A DNA stretch of 50,476 nucleotides from Candidatus Gastranaerophilales bacterium (GTDB taxonomy: Bacteria; Cyanobacteriota; Vampirovibrionia; Gastranaerophilales; JANQFW01): NCBI GenBank assembly GCA_028280605.1, contig JANQLL010000103.1:1-50476 (forward strand). Direction: 5' to 3'. The position numbers were made by a program, and so were the translations under genes. Under the pieces are notes generated by a model, which was given only the letters and a program-made list of their open reading frames with translations, was not told the origin of the DNA and searched no databases. Of the stretch, positions 10,201 through 18,823 are shown one piece after another. Within the stretch, counting starts at the first letter, position 1, and every line of letters begins with the position of its first letter.

Positions 10201-10674
10201 TCCAGAGCGATAGATATTATTGGGATTATAAAATAAAAAATTAAGAATCTCGTGGGGTGTCCTGGTAGAAACGACTTTACGTAAGGCATAACTACACTTT
10301 TCGTTTAATGTTTCTTGCTCAACAAAGTTAAATATGGCATCGTATAATGAATGATCTTGCACAAAGCTTGATTTATTGGCTAAAGCTTCTTTTTTCAGCA
10401 AATCATCAGGATGGAGAAAAGTTATATAATCTGAGTTTGCACTGTTTATTAATTCTTTTAGTTTTTCGCTGTAAGAAAGAGAGCCTTGGGTTTGTATCAG
10501 TTTAATTTTTGAAGAGTTTAGGGCTTTAATATTTTGATAAACTTCTTTTATAAAAACATTAGCAGGTACAAGGATTTCATAATTTTGAAAGGATTGGTTT
10601 AGTGCTGTTTCAATAGCTTCGACAACAAATTTTTCTTTAGAATCCGGTAATAAAATGATGCTTATTGTTTGCAT
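7219..10674 (-). CDS. Multi-domain glycosyltransferase: GT2-like, Rossmann-like, GT2, GT4
   Basis: N-term GT2-like (ISIILLPDSKEKFVVEAIETALNQSFQNYEI); mid KKICFYGAGMLARIITEHF; GT2 core VSIIIPVYNNFRHTYTCLYSIL...FLNNDTFV...YYEDTDYAFTVRSMGYRV; GT4-like C-term SLLFIGGFLHKPNVDGVQWF...YGAGVKGKTIEAI. Confidence 0.9.
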   Translation of the reverse strand: MQTISIILLPDSKEKFVVEAIETALNQSFQNYEILVPANVFIKEVYQNIKALNSSKIKLIQTQGSLSYSEKLKELINSANSDYITFLHPDDLLKKEALANKSSFVQDHSLYDAIFNFVEQETLNEKCSYALRKVVSTRTPHEILNFLFYNPNNIYRSGTVIKKSTLANLDLFDNFDSEQIVRAINIYLTLNSNIHIINEPLVKAGVLIPPQETDKKPVYYVEFAKTLELYEKISSEELFLNIFGEADRFKGLIKDNLVSFFVALMAVETENDEHRFFGMNRLCEIYKDSALVQEIQQKTRFTHKNFIDLFAKQRIIRNDNVDKEIQNIPYNPVICQKIKEFTEENQHKKICFYGAGMLARIITEHFDLSDLNILGFIDRDTNKRGQKLNGYTIYSIDDIQDLNPDLMVLTVLENKYLYTLLNELKLEKSLKFDIIYDLFTEDCVYIKEKNGLIQKQLDLIEKLYDDVKKEKDNCQNWVNNILGESNNLLNTVFEKAFGNNNEKLIFQKYDNPMVSIIIPVYNNFRHTYTCLYSILKNTKNISYEVIIADDNSNDVTTTLDNYIDGVIHIKNKNNLGFLRNCKNAASQANGKYLLFLNNDTFVADNWLEPLVNLMENDETIGLSGSKLVYPDGTLQEAGGIIWNDATGANYGKFQDPNFSEFNYVKDVDYISGASIITRKSLWDKTGGFDESFSPCYYEDTDYAFTVRSMGYRVVCQPKSVVIHFEGKSHGTDINSGFKSYQAINKDKFYEKWKSVLNKDHFAPGQNFFLARDRGHKKKNILVIDYKIPSYDKDAGSRATYNHLKLFVKMGLNVKYIGNDFIEKEPYTTELMQMGIEVLSGKYYKYYWEKWMQQNMKHFEHVYINRPDVTIKYIDIIKKHSDAKIIYHGHDLHHIREYLRYQIEKDEEILKRVDYFKSLELEVFNKSDVIVSLNDAETQVIKGLTKNKPVYTIPIFCYDKFKQDIKPFEERNSLLFIGGFLHKPNVDGVQWFVENIFDKVKQNIPDIKLYIAGSNATEYIKKLNSDDIIVKGYVSDEELNQLYNDVKMVVIPLRYGAGVKGKTIEAIYNLTPIVSTSIGIEGCPEITTIINPKDTAENFADEIIDLYNNNQKLEQISRSYENYIKTYFSTDYGIKAFEKAFGLDINLTVLPS

Positions 10675-10898
10675 TAACCTTAACCCTCTCTTCTCTCACA
10701 CATATATACAATTATTATTATATTTCATTAAGAACAAAATAGGTAGTAGGCAATCAAATACTGATGCCAACAAGTAAACTTATTTGATAAAAATTATTAA
10801 CCGAATGAAAAGCGCTAATCATACTCCATCAATATATCTGTAGTGCATCAACAATTAATCTGTATATCTTAAGCCAATCAACGACTAAACCGTAAGTA

Positions 10899-10955
10899 AA
10901 AAAAGGTGCTGACTAGCACCACCAATAAAAAAGGTGGCTATTGCCACCAGCTATG
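10899..10955. terminator. Two adjacent terminator-like stem-loops
   Basis: AAAAAAAGGTGCTGACTAGCACC, then AAAAAAGGTGGCTATTGCCACC; the A-tracts suit minus-strand termination. Confidence 0.55.
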
Positions 10956-11114
10956 AGGTATATTAAGGTATTAAGGTATATTATGAGGTATTTTTTCGCA
11001 ATTCTTTTTTTAATGAATGAGAGCTTCCTAAACTTACTCGTCCAAACTCCTGTTCCTATTAAGTTTTTTAATCCCGTGCATTTTGCGCACTAAAATATCT
11101 TACTTCCCCTGTTT

Positions 11115-11160
11115 ATACTGCTCATCAAATAACCTGAAAAGTATTTTAGAGCTAGTGTAT
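11115..11160 (-). repeat. TATACT/AGTATA repeat family, internally deleted copy
   Basis: Reverse complement TACACTAGCTCTAAAATACTTTTCAGGTTATTTGATGAGCAGTATA matches both ends of the full-length copies. Confidence 0.7.
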
Positions 11161-11670
11161 TACCTATTTTCCGCGTTACCATATTTATAGCGGATTTATT
11201 TCCCTATCATTTTTTACTTCAATCTTGTTTATACTGTTTATCAATCAACTTTTTCATATTTTTAATAGCGCTTTAATTTATCAGCGTTATTTTATCGTTT
11301 AAAACTTCGTTCTTAATTAGCTTATATTCTTACCCTTTTCTTTTTTGCTTCATCCTTATCTCCAATATTATAAAAACAATCAGTTTTGAAAAATTGCTTG
11401 ACAGTAAAAAAGAAAAATTCTTTAAAATTCTCATAAGTATAAAAAAGATATATTATTATAAACAATTAGATATGTAATGCAAATAAATTAATGCTCATTT
11501 GTATTAATACCGCAGCTTAACACTTTTTAATATAACTAAAATAAAGCAATAACCTGTAAAGTTATGTAACAAAGAATGAAATTAATAGGAAATTAACGCA
11601 ATCCTTTCTTTTTTATTTATCTGGAAATAAAACATATAACCCCCAAAATCTCCTCCCAAGATTAATTCAA

Positions 11671-11735
11671 GGCTACTTTATTATGAATCATAATTAAAGT
11701 AGCTCTTTTTCTAGGTGCTAGTCAGCACTTTTTTT
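11671..11735 (+). terminator. Two stacked terminator-like hairpins
   Basis: GCTACTTTATTATGAATCATAATTAAAGTAGC-TCTTTTTC, then GGTGCTAGTCAGCAC-TTTTTTTATTTTT. Confidence 0.6.
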
Positions 11736-11767
11736 ATTTTTATCTTGTTTTAATTATAAAAATTTTA

Positions 11768-12154
11768 TCAGCAAACCAGACACTTTTCATAGTGAACTGA
11801 TTGACTATAAATGCTCTGCCTCGATCCCTCAACTTCCCCTAAGATAAAGTTGATAACCCATTCTATATCTTTATTAGCCTGGGCTGTTTTTAAAAGAGAT
11901 GTAATACACGGCTTTCCTATTCTAATTAAAGCCATTGCAGCTACACCTCGAGAAGTTCCTTTAATTTCCAAAGCCTTTATTAAATATGGAATAGCATCCT
12001 TGCCCATACTGACAATTTGATTTTCCACTTCATTTTTAGCCTTATTATCAGCTTGATTAATTTCCATCAACATATATGGAATAGATTCAGGTGTTAATTC
12101 TGTTTGATTGGTAGCTCTTAGCTTTAGTGGCAATGTGCCGTTCATTTTGTTCAA
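11768..12154 (-). CDS. HEAT-like repeat protein
   Basis: IVSMGKDAIPYLIKALEIKGTSRGVAAMALIRIGKPCITSLLKTAQ resembles HEAT/PBS-lyase-type repeats. Confidence 0.65.
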   Translation of the reverse strand: MNKMNGTLPLKLRATNQTELTPESIPYMLMEINQADNKAKNEVENQIVSMGKDAIPYLIKALEIKGTSRGVAAMALIRIGKPCITSLLKTAQANKDIEWVINFILGEVEGSRQSIYSQSVHYEKCLVC

Positions 12155-12277
12155 CTCCCAAACTTGTCTTTTATTCTGCCAAGAAGTTTAAAATTAATAG
12201 TCTTCATTATTGTTTTCTTATTTTCTAGGTTTATTATACTATCAAAATTTCGAAATAAAGATTTCTATATAAAATCT

Positions 12278-12721
12278 TTATATCAATATAAAGATGTGTT
12301 TAAACTCTTGTTTGGCAAGGCTTTTTACATTTAAAAGCGTATAAAAATTGTCTACATTATTTAGTGGAAAATTAAAATTTTTTTCTAAAAATAAAATATT
12401 CTGTGCGCTTTCTTCACTCACTTCTACAAATTTTTCCAGCTGCTCCAGGCCTTTTTCTTTAAATTGCTGCTCTTCTTGTTTATTTTTAGATATTTGAGTC
12501 CACTGTTTGTCAAACAAACCTTGCTGGGCTTGCTTGTCTAACATCTCTCCAGACTTTAGTATTTCTGAATAATCTTTTAATGCTCTGTGCAAATTGCTGC
12601 CGTATTTTATTTTTTTTGTAGGATAAAACGGACGTTTTTCTTCGTACCTATAATAATAACGCCTGGGACAGGTTAAATAAAAAGATAATTTTGTGTAACT
12701 TATTTTAAAAAATTTCACCAT
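12278..12721 (-). pseudogene. Truncated PD-(D/E)XK (RecB/Cas4-like) nuclease N-terminal fragment
   Basis: ISYTKLSFYLTCPRRYYYRYEEKRPFYPTKKIKYGSNLHRALKDY is the typical N-terminal CP.ry...G...H pattern. The catalytic GxxDRxD...DyKtg part is absent after NNVDNFYTL. Confidence 0.6.
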
Positions 12722-12970
12722 AATCCTATCCTATTTTAAAGTTACCAATCTCATACTCTTAGAGTATCATAATATAATAGACAAAGGCACCAGTGAAATA
12801 TTATCTACTCTAATTAGTCTAGGTTTATATTAAATTTATTTACAAAAGACTATGGTAATACTTGTTTAAGTTGCTTTATAATATTAATATATTTTTTGAG
12901 GATTTACACTTCTTAAAAAAAAATTTTTAGATCACTCTTTTTAGTGATAATATAAAAGTTGGGGGTTCTT

Positions 12971-13141
12971 ATGAACTTATTGAATGGGAAACTAACAAGC
13001 AAGGCAAACTGCCAGCCACTTAGAGCAAACTGTCAACCACTTAGCAAAAACCAAAAAAATAGCACATTAAAACAAATAACTCAACCATCAAAAGTAACAA
13101 CAGATAGCAAGGTGGGAAATAAATTAAATTATGTCGTTTAA
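12971..13141 (+). CDS. Small ORF overlapping and probably translationally coupled to mazG
   Basis: ATG after GGGGG; 56 aa MNLLNGKLTSKANCQPLRANCQPLSKNQ...KLNYVV; its last 11 nt overlap the mazG start (ATGTCGTTTAA). Confidence 0.4.
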   Translation: MNLLNGKLTSKANCQPLRANCQPLSKNQKNSTLKQITQPSKVTTDSKVGNKLNYVV

Positions 13142-13901
13142 ACCGGATAACTTACAACGATTAATAAACATTGTAGAAAAACTGCGTTCACCGGGGGGAT
13201 GCCCTTGGGATAGAGAACAAACACATCAAAGCCTAAGGCAAAATCTGATAGAAGAAACTTATGAAGCGGTTGATGCAATTGAATCAGGTAATGAAGAACA
13301 CCTAAAAGAAGAATTAGGAGATGTTTTGCTACAGGTAGTATTGCATTCGCAAATTGCCAGTGAAGATAATGGTTTTACACTGGATGATGTTGCTAAAGAT
13401 ATAGCAGACAAACTAGTAAGACGACATCCTCATGTATTTGCAGATACAAAAGTAAAAGATTCTGCTGAAGTTGTTACAAATTGGGAAGCTATTAAGAAGA
13501 AAGAAAAACCTGAAAGAATTTCGGCTCTTGCAGGAGTTACATCTTCTCAACCGGCGTTGATGTATTCTTTAGACCTTAGCAAAAAAGCTGTTAAGGTAGG
13601 TTTTGAATGGCCTAATGAAGAATCACTGTGGGAATGCTTTTACTCTGAAATTGAAGAATTTAAAGAATCTGTAGAGAAACAAAATATGGATGAAATGGAA
13701 GAAGAATTCGGAGATATTTTGTTTTCTTTGGTAAATGCGGCAAGATGGCACAAAATAAATCCTGAACTTGCACTCAGAAAAGCTTGTAACAAGTTCAAAG
13801 GCAGATTTCAGCTGATGGAAGAAATTGCAGGGCAAAAACTTGACAATTACTCTCAAGGCGAACTGGAAGAATTTTGGAAGCTGGCCAAGAGTAAACTTTA
13901 A
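13131..13901 (+). CDS. mazG: Nucleoside triphosphate pyrophosphohydrolase MazG
   Basis: LRSPGGCPWDREQTHQSLRQNLIEETYEAVDAIE, LKEELGDVLLQVVLHSQIA, EEFGDILFSLVNAARW. Confidence 0.96.
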   Translation: MSFKPDNLQRLINIVEKLRSPGGCPWDREQTHQSLRQNLIEETYEAVDAIESGNEEHLKEELGDVLLQVVLHSQIASEDNGFTLDDVAKDIADKLVRRHPHVFADTKVKDSAEVVTNWEAIKKKEKPERISALAGVTSSQPALMYSLDLSKKAVKVGFEWPNEESLWECFYSEIEEFKESVEKQNMDEMEEEFGDILFSLVNAARWHKINPELALRKACNKFKGRFQLMEEIAGQKLDNYSQGELEEFWKLAKSKL

Positions 13902-13966
13902 AGCTGATGAGTAAGATCAAAAACAAGTATTATAAAGAATTGCTGGATATTTAGAGGGAATATAAA

Positions 13967-14794
13967 ATGCTAAAAAATTTAAAGGCTAAGGCTAAATCTA
14001 AAGACAATCGTATTGCTGTTTTAAGACTGGAAGGCATTATTCTGGATTCGCAGTCTCTCCCTATTGCTTCTAAATTTCTTGAGCAGCTGGATGAAGTAAA
14101 AAAGAAAAAATATAAAGCTTTAGTCATAAAATTAAATACACCTGGCGGTACTGTCGGAGCATCTCAAGAAATATTTGACCGCATTAACAGGCTAAAAAAA
14201 GACGGCATAAAAGTTGTTATGTCAATGGGAGATGTTGCAGCCAGTGGTGGCGTTTACGTCGCAATGGCGGGTGATAAAGTTGTATCCAATCCTGGTACTA
14301 TCACCGGATCTATCGGGGTTATTATTAAAACTAATGTGACCAAAGCTCTTTATAAAAAAATAGGTGTGGATCAACAAGTAATAAAGTCAGGGCAGCATAA
14401 AGATATGTTATCCGGCATGAGATACTTATCAATGCAGGAAAAAAAGCTTTTGCAGGATTTGATTGATAATACTTATGAACAATTTGTTGACATTGTTTCA
14501 GAAGCAAGAGAATTAGATGCTTCTGAGGTTAAAAAATTTGCTGATGGAAGAATTTTCTCTGGCAAGCAAGCTAAAGAGTGCGGACTGATTGATGAAGTCG
14601 GGTCATTTGCAGATGCAGTTGATATTGCAGCAGAACTTGCAGGTATTGAAAAGGAACCTATTTTAGTTGATATTTGCCCAAGAAAAAAAAGTTTGCTACA
14701 AAAATTAATTACAGCAAGTGTTAGTGAATTCTTTGAAAATGCAGGTATTAGTTCTATGTATTCGGGCATACCTTTATGGTTAATGAAGAATTAA
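13967..14794 (+). CDS. sppA: Signal peptide peptidase SppA (S49 family)
   Basis: LNTPGGTVGASQEIFDRI, MGDVAASGGVYVAMAGDKVVSNPGTITGSIGVI, SGQHKDMLS. Confidence 0.93.
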   Translation: MLKNLKAKAKSKDNRIAVLRLEGIILDSQSLPIASKFLEQLDEVKKKKYKALVIKLNTPGGTVGASQEIFDRINRLKKDGIKVVMSMGDVAASGGVYVAMAGDKVVSNPGTITGSIGVIIKTNVTKALYKKIGVDQQVIKSGQHKDMLSGMRYLSMQEKKLLQDLIDNTYEQFVDIVSEARELDASEVKKFADGRIFSGKQAKECGLIDEVGSFADAVDIAAELAGIEKEPILVDICPRKKSLLQKLITASVSEFFENAGISSMYSGIPLWLMKN

Positions 14795-14801
14795 GGCTAA
14801 C

Positions 14802-15509
14802 TTAGCCTCTTGACTTATCTTGTCTCCACCACTCCCAGGAATACGGATTCTTTGCAAGAGAGCCATAGAATTCTTCCGGTACAAATGCTTCAGATATATA
14901 GTCTTCTATTGTAATATACTTCATATAATTTTGAGGTAATCCAGTAGCATTACGCATTAATTCCATTCCTTCAACTGCAGGAGATGCTATACCTAACCAA
15001 GGATCAACTACAACAGCATTTTTACCCCAAGTTTTTGGATCTTGCAAACTTGCGCTTCTTTTTAACCCACAAACTACAAAGTTATGCTCTCCAAATGATT
15101 TAAATTTATCAAAAGTCTTATTAGGGCTTTTTTCCTTTAAGTGTTCAGGAAGTTCAAATGTTAGCACAGCAACTTTTTTAGCACCTTTTCTTCTCAAATA
15201 CTTTGCTGCAATAAAAGCTTGCTCTTCACAATTGCCAACGCCTTTATTTAAACAGAGTTCTTCAATATAATCAATAATATCCTCAAATCTTTTTGTCAAA
15301 GCAGAAATTTTATCTTTTGCCTTTATGTCTTTATATATGTCAACTTCATCCCTTAAATTTTCTATATAGCCATCTGCTTTGGTATACACGTCTTTTTCTA
15401 AAGTGCCGTTTAATACCTGACGTGTTGGAGATACTAATTGATAAGATTTGACCTTTTGTACTGCTTCTCTACTCAATGCAAGGTTAGATTGAAGAGTATT
15501 TATTGCCAT
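14802..15509 (-). CDS. Putative papain/transglutaminase-fold protein with Cys-His-Asp triad
   Basis: GVGNCEEQAFIAAKYLRRKG ... GEHNFVVCGL ... VVVDPWLG in canonical order. Confidence 0.6.
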   Translation of the reverse strand: MAINTLQSNLALSREAVQKVKSYQLVSPTRQVLNGTLEKDVYTKADGYIENLRDEVDIYKDIKAKDKISALTKRFEDIIDYIEELCLNKGVGNCEEQAFIAAKYLRRKGAKKVAVLTFELPEHLKEKSPNKTFDKFKSFGEHNFVVCGLKRSASLQDPKTWGKNAVVVDPWLGIASPAVEGMELMRNATGLPQNYMKYITIEDYISEAFVPEEFYGSLAKNPYSWEWWRQDKSRG

Positions 15510-15853
15510 TTCTTATTTTTATCCTTTTCAAAATTTTATTATTTTATTAAATCTTTTAAAAATAAAATATAAAAATAGAAGAAATTGCTATATGTCAACA
15601 AAAATATTTCATATAAAGTTTACGTGAGCCCACAAGCTACTGTAAGTTAATATTTTAGCATAACCCTGCACTGGCAAGGCGTTTAAGGTGTAATGACTAT
15701 TACCTAAAAGACGATTGTAAGAAAAAATAGCAAATGATAACAATATAACTACCTGTGACAGGAAAGTAGTGATTAAATTATCACCACCATCCATTTGATA
15801 GTGGGAAATATTGAATTTTTTTACCAAGTGCAGTAGAGAATAAGGGGTGAAAA

Positions 15854-16402
15854 ATGAAACGATTTTATGAGGGAAAAAAAGTAAACTTGCGAGAAGCAGA
15901 AGTAAGCGATGCGGAATTTATCCTAAGTCTTAGAACGGATGACAAATTAAGCCGATTTATAAGTAAAGTAGATAATGACCTTGAAAAACAAAAGCAGTAC
16001 ATACTTAACCATCAACACATAGGCGAAGATTGTTATTTTATTGTTGAAAGTAAAGACGGTGAAAAATATGGTACTGCACGAATTTATGATGTAAGAGGTG
16101 ACAATTTTCAAGGCGGCAGCATGATTAGCAAACACAATACACCATTTTACGTTGTATATTGCGGTTATTTTGCATTTTTTGATTATGCTTTTTTTGAGTT
16201 AAACAAAAAGTGTTGTGAAATTAATGTTGTAAAAGGCAATGATAGCGTTATTAATCTTCATAAAAGAATGGGGGCAACCTTAATAAATGAAGATTTTGAA
16301 AAGGTATATTTTATTTACCCAAAAGAAACATATATTGAATCAAGAAAAAAATATTCAAAATATACACTAGAAAGAGAAATTAGAGAGTTGGCTTGTAATT
16401 AA
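15854..16402 (+). CDS. GNAT-family N-acetyltransferase
   Basis: GKKVNLREAEVSDAEFILSLRTD; GTARIYDV; NVVKGNDSVINLHKRMGAT. Confidence 0.85.
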   Translation: MKRFYEGKKVNLREAEVSDAEFILSLRTDDKLSRFISKVDNDLEKQKQYILNHQHIGEDCYFIVESKDGEKYGTARIYDVRGDNFQGGSMISKHNTPFYVVYCGYFAFFDYAFFELNKKCCEINVVKGNDSVINLHKRMGATLINEDFEKVYFIYPKETYIESRKKYSKYTLEREIRELACN

Positions 16403-16410
16403 TATTTACT

Positions 16411-16577
16411 TATACTCCCACTAAAATACTTTTCAGATTATTAAATCGAGTAAAGTTAATAAAATAAACTATTCTCTGAATTGCGAAGCGGGAGTGTTAA
16501 AAAGTGAAATGGTCAATTTTACTTTTTATAAACTCATTCAAAAGAGTAATCTGAAATTTAATTAGATGAGCAGTATA
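16411..16577 (+). repeat. TATACT/AGTATA repeat family, long form with ~65-nt internal insert
   Basis: TATACTCCCACTAAAATACTTTTCAGATTATTAAATCGAGTAAAGTTAATAAAATAAACTATTCTCTGAA...[insert]...AAAGAGTAATCTGAAATTTAATTAGATGAGCAGTATA. Confidence 0.85.
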
Positions 16578-16600
16578 AAACCTTTGATTAAGAGTATAAC

Positions 16601-16891
16601 TTAAGCAAAGGTCTTAAATGATCTTTCGATATTTTTATCAATGACTTTTTTAATACCATCATATTCAGTTTGTACAATTTTATGTTGTGTTTCCAAGTTT
16701 TTCTGTTGTATTTCCAATTCTCTGTCTAGAACTCTCAGCTGATTAGCCAGTTGCGGATAATTATTAGCCGCTTCTTGAGCTCTAAACGCCAAAGCGGTCC
16801 TTCTTTGACTAATCATTTGAATCGCATATTCCAGGTCTGATTGCCTTGCAACTAGCATCATCAAACGAGCTTGACTGGCAACTAATCCCAT
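16601..16891 (-). CDS. Small coiled-coil protein, paralog of 18824-19120
   Basis: 96 aa; GGGAG RBS 8 nt before ATG; ARQSDLEYAIQMISQRRTALA...LDRELEIQQKNLETQHKIVQTEYDGIKKVIDKNIERSFKTFA. Confidence 0.8.
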   Translation of the reverse strand: MGLVASQARLMMLVARQSDLEYAIQMISQRRTALAFRAQEAANNYPQLANQLRVLDRELEIQQKNLETQHKIVQTEYDGIKKVIDKNIERSFKTFA

Positions 16892-17086
16892 TGTTTAAAC
16901 TCCCTTAGATTAGAAAAGTAATAAACGCTTATAATTTGATTTAGTAAAATAAAACTATAATAAACACTCTCATTATATTATTTAAGAATATATAATGATA
17001 AATATTGGTTTATTAGAAATTTAAAACTCTTTTGTTTATTATGATGATAAACAAAATGCTTTTCTCTCTTTTGAATCTATACTAGC

Positions 17087-17226
17087 TTTTTAGATTATTG
17101 AAATGAATCATATAAATTATACTCTGAAGTAAGGCTCAGAAGTTTAAAAAATAAAATAGCCAATTTGAATTTTTTAAACTCATCGTTACTAAAGGTTGAT
17201 TGAATGTTAATTGAGTAAGTAGTATA
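17087..17226 (+). repeat. Degenerate long-form copy of the TATACT/AGTATA repeat
   Basis: TATACTAGCTTTTTAGATTATTGAAATGAAT...CTCTGAAGTAAGG...TTTTTTAAACTCATC...TAATTGAGTAAGTAGTATA. Confidence 0.55.
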
Positions 17227-18226
17227 GAAATTTAGGTTAAGTTTAACGCTCCTTTTTATTTAAAATAAATGCCTGTAACTTATACGTGTCCACTAATACC
17301 GTTTTTTTATGTTAGGTAGGGTTTATAACTCTGTTATATATATAAAAAATATATAAAATAGATAATTGCGTTTTGAGAGTGATTTTATTAACTTATATTA
17401 AGTTGATTTTATATAAAGCCCTATTACTAGATAGTATAAAAAGCATCCATTGCAAAATCCGCTTCTTTTAGCCTTAAAGAGAGCCAAAAAAAATATTCAA
17501 TTATGTGTTGCAGATAATTTAAATAAAAGTAGGCAATGATATTCTCTTTATTGAAAAAGAGGAAAAATAGGCACACTTATCCCATAAGCGGGAAAAATAA
17601 TGCTTGGAAATTAAATTTTGCGTGGCTTGCGCATCCTTTAATCTCTTGTAAAATAATGGTTTTAACAATTGATATAATATTTGATTGTTGATATAAAACA
17701 TATTTAATGCTTGTTTTTTATTTTTATTAGTAGTTTGTGCTGATGTGGCATCAGCTTTATTGTTTTTATTTATTATTATTTTCTTTTTTAATTCTTTTAA
17801 AAATAAAAATATATTATAAAAATACATATCAATATGTGCAAAAGCACAAAGAGAAAGCTTTTTTCCGCTAGTTTGATTTTGTTGCGCCATAATTGGGCAC
17901 AGGAATGCTATAATGTTCCACAAAATGATGAATAAATTTTCGATGTAGCTTGTTAAATTCATTTTTTATAGCCTTTAAGTCTCTTCTGTAAAAAGTTAAA
18001 ATTTTAATATATTTACATTTTATGTATTTATTATATATTTTAACATTTTTTTGAAATATCCGCAGGCTCTCAAAGTATACAAATGCTATTTTTGTAACAT
18101 TAGTTAATAAATTCGCCAATATTAAATTTAAAAGAAAGAAACAACAATTTCTTACTTATCAAATGATACTAATCTTTACGAATCAAAAAACCGTTACATG
18201 CCCTGATTTAATAACCTTATACTAAA

Positions 18227-18333
18227 TATACTTCCACTAAAATACTTTTCAGATTATTAAATCAAGTTAGAGTTAATAAAATAAACTATTCTCTGAAAAG
18301 AGTAATCTGAAATTTAATTTGAGAACAGAATAA
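18227..18333 (+). repeat. TATACT/AGTATA repeat family, short form
   Basis: TATACTTCCACTAAAATACTTTTCAGATTATTAAATCAAGTTAGAGTTAATAAAATAAACTATTCTCTGAAAAGAGTAATCTGAAATTTAATTTGAGAACAGAATA. Confidence 0.85.
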
Positions 18334-18501
18334 AAATGACAAAAAAAAATATATAGAGGAAAAACTTTCCTGTATATATAAGTTACTTATAATAATATAC
18401 AACAACATACTACTGAAAAAAATAAATACTGCTTAAATATATGCCGTTAATAATTATTAACGCAAAACTTTTTAATCGATTTTAACTATATTTTAGGGAT
18501 A

Positions 18502-18755
18502 CAAATAATATCAATAATAGGGCGCTGATCTTCGTACACTTATATCTAATACATCTATTTTTGCATACAATAATCTAATATTAAGCCATCCTATAAGCGC
18601 ATCATTTTTGTTTTTTGTAGACTTATTTGGGCACAGTTATTTTTCTAAAATGCTCTTTAAACGCCTCTGTAATATCTTTTACACATATTGCAGTTTATTA
18701 TTATTTAAATCTGAGCTTTTATAGCCATATATAACAACCAACCAAATAATTGTCT
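18502..18755 (-). pseudogene. Decayed ORF with at least two frameshifts, unknown family
   Basis: Consecutive minus-strand frames give VVIYGYKSSDLNNNKLQYV / KDITEAFKEHFRKITVP / NKSTKNKNDALIGWLNIRLLYAKIDVLDISVRRSAPYY. Confidence 0.35.
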
Positions 18756-18823
18756 TGGGTAAAACTTTTAGTTACTACTTAACTTATACTACCATTTATT
18801 TTTAAAATAATTTGACTTACGTA

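Noticed and set aside
15609-15827. 72-aa minus-strand ORF
   Set aside because: No RBS or motif, lies in the promoter region of the GNAT gene; not supportable.
17519-18119. Minus-strand ORFs of 147 and 83 aa
   Set aside because: AT-rich, Ile/Lys/Asn/Phe-biased, mutually overlapping, no RBS or recognisable motif; probably spurious or decayed sequence.
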